A stretch of 64,000 nt of DNA from Acidobacteriota bacterium (GTDB taxonomy: Bacteria > Acidobacteriota > Terriglobia > Terriglobales > Acidobacteriaceae). The notes under the pieces are model-generated. The model saw nothing but the letters and a program-made list of their open reading frames with translations. It had not been told where the DNA came from and did not search any database. Position numbers and translations under genes: made by a program. Of this stretch, positions 1 to 8,777 are shown one piece after another. The stretch lies in assembly GCA_018268915.1 (NCBI GenBank), contig JAFDVQ010000016.1, positions 269,350-333,349 of the forward strand, given 5' to 3'. The stretch's first letter is position 1; the number at the start of each line of letters is the position of its first letter.

Positions 1-62
1 CCCCAAGCAACCGGAGAACCGCAAGAGCAGTCCAATGGTAGGCATTTCCCCATGGAGGTCCC

Positions 63-1634
63 GTGTCTCAACTCAAGCTGTCTTTTGCAGCGCTGGCCTT
101 ATGTTTGTCCCCATGCGTCGGCTCAGCCCAATCGTTTTCGCCCACTTATTACTCCCTCGATGGAGGGGGCAGGAGTCAGTTGCAAGTCGATCTAAACCGT
201 GACGGCATCCCGGACGTTATCGTGAACGCAACATCGTATGGCACCGAAGCACTACTCTCGAATGCGAGCACGGGGAAATTCGCGATTCACAAGTACACCT
301 TCACCGGCAACTCGACGACTTATGCGCCTATCGCTGCTGGAGATTTCAATGGCGACTCCAAGGCTGACGTTGTTTTCTACGACTACACGGGTGGCAGCCA
401 GCTCTTCTACCTCGCATACGGCGACGGGTCTGGAAACTTCAGCTCCGTAGTTCCGATTCCGAATGTCCCGAATATCTCGACAGGGACTGAGACGACCATT
501 CGGGCTCAGGTTGCGGACTTCAATGGCGATCATCGTCCCGATGTGGCGATCGCATACCTTGCTCCCACAACTACGAGCAGTTATGCGGTGAAGATCGTTC
601 TCTACCTCAACACAGGATCTGGGTTCACGAATGCAGGCACAATTTTTACCTATAACTATCCGAACGGTTCGGCGGGGGTGGAGCTTGATCAGGCCCCAGT
701 GATCGATTTGCTTCTCGGCGACTTCGATGCCGATGGGCATGCCGACGTCGCGGTGCGCAGCCTGCACTCAACTCCCAGCAATCCAGTGAATCCGGATTCA
801 AATCTGTTCGTTCTCTATGGCGACGGCGCCGGGCACTTCATAACGAAGACCGTGTTTACAGGGCGAGCCTCCAATATCGTCTTCACCAGTGCGGATATGA
901 ACGAGGACGGACGTACGGACATTGTCGGCGTCGATAACTATGACAACTCGGCGCACATTTTCTTTGGTGCGTCTTCCCGAACCTTCTCAGAAAAGGTCTT
1001 GTCGTCCGCAGTGACGCACCGGACAATTCTGTGGTTTTCTCCGGTGGTCGCGGATTTCGACGGCAACGGTTTAAAAGACATTGCGTTTGCTGTGCAGCAG
1101 CCCAATACGCAAGATCCCAACTACGGTGTAACCGTGCTGCATCAGACCACGCCTAATGCGTGGGTGATCGGGCAGTACTCTGACGTCGATACGTTCACGA
1201 CTTATCGAGGCTGGAATCCGTTCTATGGTCTGACGCTTGGTGACTACAACCGCAATGGGAAAGCTGACGTTGCCCTGTTTACGACCACAGACGCAAACAG
1301 CCACCCGAACAGCGCGGCTGTGATGCTGAATACAGCGAGCGCGGCTGTGGGCAGGTGCGCGCCTGCGTATGGCATTCACGTGTGTTCTTCCATGACTTCT
1401 GCCGCAAGTCCGGTTCGGTTCAGCTTCAGCGCGACGACTACCTTTGCGCTGCGGAAGATGGAATTGTGGATCGACGGCGTGAAGAAAAGCGAAACCTATC
1501 ACGTGTTTGGGCAACAGGGTTTCTCGGACGTAACGCTGACTCTGAGTTCCGGCGTCCATAAAGTCACGCTGGTTGCGGAAGGGTTCGATGGCGTCACAGA
1601 GATCAAGTCGAGCTACAGCCTGACGGTGCAATAG
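63..1634 (+). CDS. Secreted seven-repeat FG-GAP/VCBS beta-propeller protein
   Basis: Begins at a GTG with a GGAGG sequence just upstream, followed by a signal peptide of about 22 residues ending near ...GSAQS. Seven calcium-loop repeats of the DxNxDGxxD type are visible at about residues 43-51, 94-102, 152-160, 220-228, 278-286, 331-339 and 394-402 (for example DLNRDGIPD, DFNGDSKAD, DFDADGHAD), which fits one seven-bladed integrin-like propeller. The last 90 residues are beta-rich with two cysteines and resemble an Ig-like domain. Such proteins are exported and usually bind ligands or surfaces; no enzyme motif is seen and the ligand is unknown. It converges on the REC-EAL gene. An 8-bp inverted repeat (1643-1650/1668-1675) just downstream could be a weak terminator, but it has no T-tract. 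Confidence 0.85.
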   Translation: MSQLKLSFAALALCLSPCVGSAQSFSPTYYSLDGGGRSQLQVDLNRDGIPDVIVNATSYGTEALLSNASTGKFAIHKYTFTGNSTTYAPIAAGDFNGDSKADVVFYDYTGGSQLFYLAYGDGSGNFSSVVPIPNVPNISTGTETTIRAQVADFNGDHRPDVAIAYLAPTTTSSYAVKIVLYLNTGSGFTNAGTIFTYNYPNGSAGVELDQAPVIDLLLGDFDADGHADVAVRSLHSTPSNPVNPDSNLFVLYGDGAGHFITKTVFTGRASNIVFTSADMNEDGRTDIVGVDNYDNSAHIFFGASSRTFSEKVLSSAVTHRTILWFSPVVADFDGNGLKDIAFAVQQPNTQDPNYGVTVLHQTTPNAWVIGQYSDVDTFTTYRGWNPFYGLTLGDYNRNGKADVALFTTTDANSHPNSAAVMLNTASAAVGRCAPAYGIHVCSSMTSAASPVRFSFSATTTFALRKMELWIDGVKKSETYHVFGQQGFSDVTLTLSSGVHKVTLVAEGFDGVTEIKSSYSLTVQ

Positions 1635-1743
1635 GTCGCAGAAGGTCCGCACGAGCTGCATGCCGGCGCGGACCTCGACTTCCCGAGCTCCCGCGACCCC
1701 TGAAGTCAGGCAGACCTGCGCCAAGCGGTTCTCAGGATGTTTT

Positions 1744-2934
1744 TTAGTTGAGCCGCTGCGCGCGGTAGTTCTCGAGCCACTGAAGCAGTTCAGCAGGGGG
1801 CAATGCCCGGCTGAAAAGGTAACCCTGGACGCCATCGCATCCGCGCTCGCGAAGCATCTTGAGCTGCTCTTCGGTCTCGACGCCTTCGGCAGTGACTTCC
1901 ATTTCGAGCTCGTGGCCCATCTCGATGATCTTTTCCACCATGACGAGATCGGCGTGGTTCACGTGCATGTGCTGCACGAAGGTCTTGTCGATCTTGAGCT
2001 CGATTGCAGGAACGTTCTGCAGCTGTTTCAGCATCGAGTAGCCGGTGCCAAAATCATCGATCGACAGCTGGAAGTTGCGCATGCGGAGGCGTGTCAGCAC
2101 GTCGAGCGCAAGTGAAAACTCCATCAGGCCGGACTCGGTAATTTCGAGAACAATGCGCTCGGCAGGGAAGTCATACTTGCGCGCCAGATTCATGAAGATG
2201 TCAGGGAACTTTAGATCGCGCAGGGAACTGACGGAGACATTGATCGCGAGACGAGGAAGGTGCCCGTTGACTACCGAGAACTGCTTGACCTCATCCAGCG
2301 CGCGCTCCGCAGTGGCCCAGCAGAAGTTGTCCATCAGGCCGAGCGACTCGATGCGCGAGATGAAGTGGTCGGGGAAGACGAGGCCAAGCTTGGGATGGTT
2401 CCAGCGGGAGAGCGCTTCCACTCCCGTGACCACGCCGGTAGCGATATTGATTTGCGGCTGGTAGTAAAGGACGAATTCCTTGCGCTCAAGGGCGCCGTAG
2501 AGATCTTCGTCGGGAATCTCAAGCTCTTGCTCTTTTTCAGAGGCGGCAGGTTTGTCAGCTGCGAAGTTGGCCGTAAGCATCTGCTGCAGCTGCGGTATCG
2601 GAAAAGGTTTCTGCAAGTGGCCTATGACGGTTAAGCCGTGCGACTGAGCGAGCTTTTTTGCGGTCTCGATGACGCGGATGTTGATGCCGCTCATCAGGAT
2701 GATATGAGCTTTGCAGTTGCGTTCGCCGAGAAGGCGGAGAATCTCAATGCCATCCATTTCAGGCATGACGAGATCGAGGATGATGACGCTGGTTTCCGGC
2801 CCAATGTGGCTGAAGAATTCGTCCGGGGTGCGGGTGACAGAGCACGGCAGGCCCATGGAGTTAGCCAGGCCTGAGACAATTTCGCCGACGACTCGGTCAT
2901 CGTCGATGAGCACAATACGGTCAGCAGGCGGCAT
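1744..2934 (-). CDS. Response regulator with EAL (c-di-GMP phosphodiesterase) output domain
   Basis: A receiver domain (about residues 1-125; acidic pocket DDD at 11-13, phospho-acceptor Asp54 in IILDLVMPEMDG, conserved Lys in LQKPFP) is followed by a complete EAL domain with EALSRW, NVS, EITES, DDFGTGYS, KIDKTFV, EGVET and QGYLFSRALP. The metal and catalytic residues of active EAL phosphodiesterases are present, so it probably hydrolyses c-di-GMP to pGpG under control of a sensor kinase. No kinase or GGDEF gene lies nearby. The start at 2934 is chosen because GGAG precedes that ATG at normal spacing and it begins directly with the receiver domain; the frame stays open to 3009. Confidence 0.9.
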   Translation of the reverse strand: MPPADRIVLIDDDRVVGEIVSGLANSMGLPCSVTRTPDEFFSHIGPETSVIILDLVMPEMDGIEILRLLGERNCKAHIILMSGINIRVIETAKKLAQSHGLTVIGHLQKPFPIPQLQQMLTANFAADKPAASEKEQELEIPDEDLYGALERKEFVLYYQPQINIATGVVTGVEALSRWNHPKLGLVFPDHFISRIESLGLMDNFCWATAERALDEVKQFSVVNGHLPRLAINVSVSSLRDLKFPDIFMNLARKYDFPAERIVLEITESGLMEFSLALDVLTRLRMRNFQLSIDDFGTGYSMLKQLQNVPAIELKIDKTFVQHMHVNHADLVMVEKIIEMGHELEMEVTAEGVETEEQLKMLRERGCDGVQGYLFSRALPPAELLQWLENYRAQRLN

Positions 2935-3482
2935 CTTGTCTCCAGTTGCGTGGATGAATACGTCCTCCGATGCAGTGGAAACGGAACAGGCTGGTCTGGC
3001 GAATGGCATTGGGCTCAGGTTGAGTGTAGCCCAGGCTTCCAGACAGCATGGTTACTTCCTCCGACTGTTCGGTTACCAACGTGGTAGGCAATAACCATCT
3101 TAACGTCAGCGGATTACATGGAAATGTCTGTATGCGGAATAGAAGATTCGCTCGTACCCAGAGAATCACCCAGACTGGGGCGGATGAATGGCAAATCTGG
3201 GTTCTTGTTTCCCAAGGTCCACCTGACCAGCTCGATTAATCCGAACCGGAAATGAGGACGGATTCCCATGGCAGTACCTGGGGTTCCCAGAGAGGTTCGC
3301 TGCGGCTTGACGACCCCAAGTTGTAGGCCTAGACTCACAAAGGTTTGGGCCAAGGCCGGTATTTCTCAGGCCCGGAAGAGCGCCTCAGGGAACAACCTGC
3401 AGCGATAAGAGTGAAGGTCCCGAGTAACCGGGGAAAGCCTGTTGCGTCTATGAAATGGCAGCAGGTACGAATTGGAGATTGT
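2935..3482. other. Non-coding divergent region between EAL regulator and gdhA
   Basis: About 550 bases with no convincing gene on either strand. It must hold the promoters of the divergent EAL regulator and glutamate dehydrogenase genes. The last 180 bases are rich in short complementary stretches (around 3350-3450) and could fold in the gdhA leader, but I could not match them to a riboswitch class I know. The frame of gdhA stays open back to 3345, yet the extra residues look unlike the family N-terminus. Confidence 0.5.
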
Positions 3483-4760
3483 ATGGCACCAGCAACACCC
3501 ACCATGTCTTTAGACCAGGAGATCAATCCCTGGGAGGCGCAAAGCGCGCGGTTTGATTTTGCAGCACGCAAGCTGAATCTGGATGACGGACTCTGGAAGC
3601 TGCTGCGGACGCCGACGCGCGAAATTATTGTTCATTTTCCCGTTGCGATGGATGACGGACGCATTGAGATTTTTACTGGCTTCCGGGTACAGCACAACAT
3701 AGCCCGCGGTCCTGCGAAGGGTGGGATACGCTATGCGCCGGACGTGACGCTCGATGAGGTGCGTGCGCTGGCTGCATGGATGACCTGGAAGTGCGCGGTG
3801 GTGAACATTCCGTTCGGCGGCGCCAAGGGCGGAGTGATCTGCGATCCGAAGAAGATGAGCCAGGGAGAGCTCGAGCGGCTGACACGCAGATATACGGCTG
3901 AGATTGTCGATTTCATTGGACCGGAAAAGGATGTGCCTGCTCCCGACGTGAACACGAATGAGCAGACGATGGCATGGATCATGGATACCTATTCCATGCA
4001 CATGGGTCGCACGGTGACGAGCGTTGTGACAGGGAAGCCGCTGAACATCGGCGGATCGCGCGGCCGGACGGAAGCAACGGGCCGCGGCGTGATGATCGTT
4101 TGCGACGAGAGCCTTCGCTACCTGAATATGCCGATCGATGGATGCCGCGTGATCATCCAGGGATTCGGCAACGTGGGTTCAAATGCAGCGCGGCTCATGA
4201 TGGAGCACGGCTACAAGATTGTCGGAATCGCTGAGAAGGATGGCGGGTTGTCGAATCCGAACGGAATCGATATCCACGCGCTCATCGAATACAAGTACCG
4301 CAACAACACGCTCCTTGGCTTTCGGGGCGCGGAAGCGATGCCGAGCGAGGAGCTGATCGTGTCCGATTGCGATGTGCTGATTCCCGCTGCGACTGAGAAC
4401 GTGATCACAAGCCGCAACGCAGAGAAGATCAAGGCGAAGGTCGTCATCGAAGGCGCGAACGGACCGACGACCGCGGTTGCGGATGAGATTCTGGCGGACA
4501 AGCGTGTATTTGTCGTGCCGGATATCCTGGCCAACGCGGGCGGCGTGACGGCAAGCTACTTCGAGTGGGTGCAGGACCGGCAGGGCTACTTCTGGAAGGA
4601 AGCCATCGTTAACGAGCAGCTGGAGCAGATTCTGCACGACAGCTTCGACGACGTGGTCCGGTATGCCGAGGCCCACAACGTGAATAACCGGATCGCGGCC
4701 TACATGCTTGCAATAGATCGCGTGGCGTTCACGATCAAGCAGCGGGGAATTTACGCTTAG
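3483..4760 (+). CDS. gdhA: Glutamate dehydrogenase (Glu/Leu/Phe/Val dehydrogenase family)
   Basis: About 425 residues, normal for hexameric NAD(P)-dependent glutamate dehydrogenase, which interconverts glutamate and 2-oxoglutarate plus ammonia. The substrate-site lysines are in place: GPAKGGIRYAP (Lys79), MTWKCAVVNIP (Lys103) and the catalytic FGGAKGG (Lys115). The nucleotide-binding domain has GFGNVGSNAARL near residue 225. The start at 3483 has GGAG about seven bases upstream and gives the usual family N-terminus. A strong hairpin terminator follows at 4778-4814, so it is probably a single-gene transcript. The sequence alone does not settle cofactor choice. Confidence 0.95.
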   Translation: MAPATPTMSLDQEINPWEAQSARFDFAARKLNLDDGLWKLLRTPTREIIVHFPVAMDDGRIEIFTGFRVQHNIARGPAKGGIRYAPDVTLDEVRALAAWMTWKCAVVNIPFGGAKGGVICDPKKMSQGELERLTRRYTAEIVDFIGPEKDVPAPDVNTNEQTMAWIMDTYSMHMGRTVTSVVTGKPLNIGGSRGRTEATGRGVMIVCDESLRYLNMPIDGCRVIIQGFGNVGSNAARLMMEHGYKIVGIAEKDGGLSNPNGIDIHALIEYKYRNNTLLGFRGAEAMPSEELIVSDCDVLIPAATENVITSRNAEKIKAKVVIEGANGPTTAVADEILADKRVFVVPDILANAGGVTASYFEWVQDRQGYFWKEAIVNEQLEQILHDSFDDVVRYAEAHNVNNRIAAYMLAIDRVAFTIKQRGIYA

Positions 4761-4777
4761 TTCATCTCAGGGCTGGT

Positions 4778-4814
4778 GAGAGCGGGTCGCTTCGGCGGCC
4801 CGTTCTCTTTTTTT
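4778..4814 (+). terminator. Intrinsic terminator of gdhA
   Basis: A 13-bp stem (4778-4790 with 4795-4807, two G-U pairs) closes a TTCG tetraloop and runs into seven or more T residues. It lies 18 bases past the gdhA stop. It may also act on the opposite strand for the converging phosphatase gene. Confidence 0.85.
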
Positions 4815-4824
4815 GATAGCTCGT

Positions 4825-6197
4825 TCAGCCGACGTAGTCGCAGACGAGGACGGTTAAGTCGTCGTCTTGGGTTTTTGCCCAGCGCTGCACTGTGGCGAGG
4901 AGATGATCGACCGCTTCGGATGAAGACAGGTTCCTCGTGTCTGTGAGAGCGGTGGAGAGAGATTGATCGCCGAAGATCTGTCCAGCATCGTTGCGGGCTT
5001 CGACAATGCCGTCGGTATAGAGCAGGAGGCGATCGCCGGTCTTGAGCGGCATTGATTTGCTCTCGTAGAGTGCGTTGTCTACCGCGGCGAGCAGCATTCC
5101 GTTCTCGGAGACTTCGGTGACTGCACCGTCGCGCAACAGAAGCATCGCCGGATGGCCTGCGGCGGAGTAGTGAAGCGTATTCGTTTCTGTATCGAGATAG
5201 ACATAAGCGGCGGTGACATACTGGCCCTGTGTGTTGCCGCACAGGGCGGAGTTCATTCCGCGGAGAAGTTCGGCTGGATCTGCTGCGTGGTTGCGCTGCG
5301 AGGTTGCGGCCATCTTGACCATGGAGGCGATGAGCGCTGCTGGCACTCCGTGGCCCGAAACATCCGCGAGAGCAGGCCCGCCTGTTTGTCGTTGGCGATG
5401 AGAAAGTCGTAGAGATCGCCGGCGACGGAAGTCATGGGAATGTACTTCGCGGCGACACGGAATGACTGCGAAGGCGGAAATGCCGAGGGCAGGATGGAGA
5501 GCTGAATGCGGCGTGCGAGGTCGAGCTCCTGCTGCAACTCGGTGTACTCCCGGTCTCGCTGTAAAGTACGGTGCGCTGCCACATAGCCCAGGCAGGCAAG
5601 CAGAATTGCGAATCCATACGGCTCGACCCGGGCATAGCGGCTGAGGTTATCGACGAGCGCGAGAAGTATGAAGCTGAGAAGGCCGATACCGATGACCCGG
5701 GATTCCCGTTCGTGGATCATGCGCCGCGACCATCGGAACGCCATGATCAGGAGAGAGACGATGACCACGGTGTTGTTGATGTGATGGAATGCGGGCCGCG
5801 GACCGAAGATAAGGGATGCGATAGAGAGCCCGATGAAGATGGAGAGAAAGATCCAGAGATTTTTTCTCAGCCGCCCCAGGAATCCGGCGTAGTTGAAGAA
5901 GATCCATGCGGGCACAGGCACCAGGTAGTCGATCGCGGCGCGTATCCGGTGCAGAGATTCGCTGGGCGTCTCGGACATATTCAGGAGCTCAGAGTTCATC
6001 CACAGACGGATGCCATAGAGGTGAGCAAACCAGGCGAGCGAGAGCAGCAGTCCATCCGGCTTACGGCGTATAACGCAGAGTCCGACGAGAATGATGGTGA
6101 CGGTGTTAAAGGCGGCTCCAAGAAACAGGAACGCTTCGTCGTGGTGAAAGGCTCGCAGCACTTCCGCGGCGGTGATGGGATCGTCGAGTGCGAGCAT
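4825..6197 (-). pseudogene. Frameshifted membrane-anchored SpoIIE/RsbU-type PP2C phosphatase
   Basis: The N-terminal half (6197 down to about 5375) has roughly six hydrophobic segments, a short helical linker (TLQRDREYTELQQELDLARR) and the start of a PP2C domain (IPMTSVAGDLYDF). The frame then shifts: the next conserved motif, ADVSGHGVPAALIASM, and the rest (SAAGHPAMLLL, LLLYTDGIVEARN, DDLTVLVCDY) continue in another frame to 4825. One missing base near 5370, in the stretch coding LLS/ADVSGHG, explains everything. Intact, it would be a 456-residue membrane phosphatase of the RsbU/SpoIIE family acting on phosphorylated STAS anti-anti-sigma factors; a STAS gene lies at 20182-20526. The start at 6197 has GGGG upstream. 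A sequencing or assembly error is as likely as true decay, because both halves look well conserved. Confidence 0.75.
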
Positions 6198-6236
6198 TGC
6201 ACCCCATCTTAAAGCACAAAACATATACTGGCTGCC

Positions 6237-6695
6237 ATGGCGAAACGAAGCGCGGGGCTGCTGATGTATAGGAGAAATGGAGCGGAGCTTGAGGTCTTTC
6301 TGGTGCATCCGGGAGGGCCCTTCTGGGCGGCAAAGGATGCGGGCGCCTGGACTGTTCCCAAGGGTGAGTTTCTCGATGGGGAAGAGCCCTTGGATGCGGC
6401 AAAGAGGGAGTTCGCCGAGGAGACCGGGTTTGCGGCGAACGGGGACTTTATCGACCTGGGAACGGTCCGGCAGACGAGCGGAAAGATCGTGAATGCCTGG
6501 GCATTTGAGGGCAATTGCGACCCTGCAAAGCTGGTCAGCAATTCCTGTGACATCGAATGGCCCCCACGGTCGGGGAAGAGGATTGAGATTCCGGAGGTGG
6601 ACCGAGGCGGGTGGTTCAATCTGGGGGAGGCACGGAACAAGATACTCGCGAGCCAGGTTGGGTTTCTGAATGTGCTGGCGCAAAAAGTCGGCTAA
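6237..6695 (+). CDS. Nudix hydrolase
   Basis: 152 residues with an intact Nudix box at about 43-65: G, five residues, E, seven residues, REFAEETGF. Such enzymes cleave nucleoside diphosphates linked to another moiety using Mg2+. The N-terminus (AGLLMYRRNGAELEVFLVHPGGPFWA) resembles the stand-alone NTP-pyrophosphohydrolase/diadenosine-polyphosphate type; the true substrate cannot be read from sequence. It is divergent from the phosphatase gene, with only 39 bases between the two starts, so their promoters must overlap or lie inside one another's coding region. Confidence 0.88.
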   Translation: MAKRSAGLLMYRRNGAELEVFLVHPGGPFWAAKDAGAWTVPKGEFLDGEEPLDAAKREFAEETGFAANGDFIDLGTVRQTSGKIVNAWAFEGNCDPAKLVSNSCDIEWPPRSGKRIEIPEVDRGGWFNLGEARNKILASQVGFLNVLAQKVG

Positions 6696-6803
6696 CCGTG
6701 TCAAGCTCCTGCGATTCCTGCCCATCGTTCGAAAAACATCGCCATGAACGGTCATTTGGTTATCCGGGCGGTACTGCAGCCCGCGTATTCATCGAGTGTT
6801 GGT

Positions 6804-6833
6804 TTGAGGCGCTATAGCGATGAGGGCTATAGT
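6804..6833 (+). promoter_or_regulatory. Possible sigma-70 promoter of pgsA
   Basis: TTGAGG (6804-6809) and TATAGT (6828-6833) are separated by 18 bases, about 110 bases before the pgsA start. CTATAG occurs twice here (6812-6817, 6827-6832). The presumed leader contains GGCGCC twice with a 9-base gap (about 6840-6860), which could form a hairpin. This is pattern matching only. Confidence 0.3.
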
Positions 6834-6945
6834 TATAGAGGGCGCCACTTCCCTGGGCGCCGGGCGCGAACGGGCGGTTACGGCGGTTTAGAAAATGCCG
6901 GCATCTCGAGCGCGTCGAAAGATCCGGAAGCCCTAAAGTAAAGAC

Positions 6946-7590
6946 GTGAATCTCCCGAACTCCATCACGTTGAGCAGGATAGCGATGATCCCGCTCTTTC
7001 TGTGGATTCTCTCGCCGCACTTCCCGCTGCGAGGAATGCATGGGGAGCAGGAGATTCTGGCCGCGGTCCTGTTTGTGCTGGCATCCATCACGGACGGTCT
7101 GGACGGGTATCTGGCGCGAAAGCGTGCGCAGATCACGACCATGGGGATGCTGCTCGATCCCATCGCCGACAAGATTCTTGTCACCGCGGCACTGATCCAG
7201 CTCGTTGCGTACGTCCCACACATCATGAAGGTCTGGATCGTGGTTGCGATCATTGCGCGCGAGTTCCTCATCTCAGGGCTCCGGTCGATTGCGTCGGCTG
7301 AGGGCTTCACGATTCAGGCGAGCGATCTGGGCAAATTGAAGACCGTGGTGCAGATCGTGTCCGTGGTGTCCGCCATTCTGGCGCACGGCTGGTATCAGTG
7401 GCAGTTCGGCCTCGTGGTCATTCCGGTGCAGTGGATTGCCATTGCGGCCATTTACTTCACGGTCCTGGTCTCGTCGATCTCTGCGGTGGACTATTTCGTA
7501 GCGTTCTGGAAGCAGATCGATGGCGCCTCGAAGAATCGTCGGCAGGGGTATATCTTGTCGCGGCAGAAGGGCGTCAGCACAACGCGCTAG
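6946..7590 (+). CDS. pgsA: CDP-diacylglycerol-glycerol-3-phosphate 3-phosphatidyltransferase
   Basis: A 214-residue membrane protein with the complete CDP-alcohol phosphotransferase signature (DGxDGxxAR...GxxxDPxxD) at about residues 50-75: DGLDGYLAR then MGMLLDPIADK. It transfers the phosphatidyl group of CDP-diacylglycerol to glycerol-3-phosphate, the committed step towards phosphatidylglycerol and cardiolipin, at the inner membrane. Hydrophobic segments surround the motif as in the family. The start is a GTG at 6946. Assignment to PgsA rather than phosphatidylserine synthase rests on length and the LLDPIADK form of the motif. Confidence 0.88.
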   Translation: MNLPNSITLSRIAMIPLFLWILSPHFPLRGMHGEQEILAAVLFVLASITDGLDGYLARKRAQITTMGMLLDPIADKILVTAALIQLVAYVPHIMKVWIVVAIIAREFLISGLRSIASAEGFTIQASDLGKLKTVVQIVSVVSAILAHGWYQWQFGLVVIPVQWIAIAAIYFTVLVSSISAVDYFVAFWKQIDGASKNRRQGYILSRQKGVSTTR

Positions 7591-7610
7591 CGCTTGTGCG
7601 GTTCAAGCAT

Positions 7611-8711
7611 TCACTTCCCAGTTTTCAGTTTTAGGCTGGCAGAGTCTAGTCGGCCGATGCGGCCTTTTGGGCCGACGACATAGGGAAGCGAGAGGGCGTT
7701 CCAGTTGCGGTCGGCGTCTTCCGGTTCGTGCAGGGAGGCGCTCGGGCGGACGGGGAGCCAGTTGCGGCCATCGTCGGTGGAGATATCGGTGCCATTGGGG
7801 CCGACGGTGATCCACGTTTTGTTTTGCTCGTCGTAGGCTACAGATGAGCGGTAGCCGTGTGGCTGGGTCTGAGAATACTGCCACTGATATCCGCCGTCAT
7901 TTGAGAATGCTGAAGTGCCAGCAGCTTCCTCGGGCTTCTGATAATCGCCTCCGACTGCAACAAAGCGAGGTGGAGCTTTCTCGCAGTGAGAGCACATTGA
8001 ACCCGAATATCTCATTCCAAGTGAGAAGACGCCGGATGAGTCAGTTCCACTCGCTACGGGAATTTTGGCTCTAGACCACTTCTTCTCGGTGTTCCACGCC
8101 TCATAAAGGAATGCTCCTCCCGGACCGCCGGTTGCGAACGCGCGACTGTATCCGGTTGAGGTTTGAGCAAACAGGCTATTGCTTGCAGCGAAGGCCGCAA
8201 TGGGCTTTCCTTCGAATTTGAGCCCATCACTCTTATCTCGTATCCAGTTCACGCCACCGTCGGATGTTTCGAAAAGGGCGAATCGACTGTCGACTGGATC
8301 CCCGAGCAAGATGCCGTGACCGGTTCGATGCAGCCACAAGCAATCCCAGAAGCCGTCTTTGTCTGGATTGGTAAAGAGCAGCTTCCATGTGTGGCAGCCG
8401 TCGGTGGTTTTGTAGAGCCGGGACTGATCGCCCGGCCCGGAAGACATGACAATCGCCGTGTTGGCGTCAAACGCCTGCACGCCTCGGAAATCGAGCTTCT
8501 CGCCACCGGGTGGGACCGAGCAGGATTGCCAGACATATCCGCCGTCTTCCGTGCGGAGTACAGTTCCATGCGTTCCGCTTGCCCATGCGACTCCATTGCC
8601 GACGTTGTGAATTCCGCGCAGGTCGGCGGTGGTATTGGAGGTCTGAATCGTGAATTGAGCGGTGGCTGGCAACGCAATAGCGAACGAGGCGAGAAGAAGC
8701 GCGGGGCGCAT
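7611..8711 (-). CDS. Secreted Asp-box (YCF48/BNR-like) beta-propeller protein
   Basis: 366 residues with a clear signal peptide (cleavage near ATAQF). Asp-box motifs of the S/T-x-D-x-G-x-x-W type recur: TEDGGYVWQS, TTDGCHTWKLL, TSDGGVNW, SNDGGYQWQYS, STDDGRNWLP. This gives a propeller related to YCF48/HCF136 and sialidase-like folds, but the sialidase catalytic residues are not recognisable, so I make no enzymatic claim. A CSHC pair lies mid-protein. A 15-bp palindrome (8748-8762) sits upstream of the start. Confidence 0.8.
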   Translation of the reverse strand: MRPALLLASFAIALPATAQFTIQTSNTTADLRGIHNVGNGVAWASGTHGTVLRTEDGGYVWQSCSVPPGGEKLDFRGVQAFDANTAIVMSSGPGDQSRLYKTTDGCHTWKLLFTNPDKDGFWDCLWLHRTGHGILLGDPVDSRFALFETSDGGVNWIRDKSDGLKFEGKPIAAFAASNSLFAQTSTGYSRAFATGGPGGAFLYEAWNTEKKWSRAKIPVASGTDSSGVFSLGMRYSGSMCSHCEKAPPRFVAVGGDYQKPEEAAGTSAFSNDGGYQWQYSQTQPHGYRSSVAYDEQNKTWITVGPNGTDISTDDGRNWLPVRPSASLHEPEDADRNWNALSLPYVVGPKGRIGRLDSASLKLKTGK

Positions 8712-8747
8712 TCAAAGAGTGTATCGTCCTGGCAGAATCAGGAATAG

Positions 8748-8762
8748 ACACTGAGTCAGTGT
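8748..8762. promoter_or_regulatory. 15-bp perfect palindrome upstream of the Asp-box propeller gene
   Basis: ACACTGA-G-TCAGTGT, two 7-bp arms around one base, centred about 44 bases upstream of the 8711 start codon on the minus strand. Size and place suit a dimeric repressor operator. With so short a loop it is a poor RNA hairpin. No regulator gene is adjacent. Confidence 0.35.
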
Positions 8763-8777
8763 TTAGCGAGCAAGATG

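Noticed and set aside
1071..1835. Minus-strand 254-codon frame under the FG-GAP gene
   Set aside because: Shadow of the propeller gene; product is Arg/His-rich without domains.
3290..3450. Possible glycine-type riboswitch in the gdhA leader (CTCAGG...GGAAGAG-like stretch)
   Set aside because: Only short pieces resemble the consensus and the paired GAGAG...CTCTCAGG framework with AAGG core is missing. A covariance-model scan would settle it.
3345..3482. Longer gdhA starting at 3345
   Set aside because: The extra 46 residues do not resemble the family and the ATG at 3483 has a well-placed GGAG.
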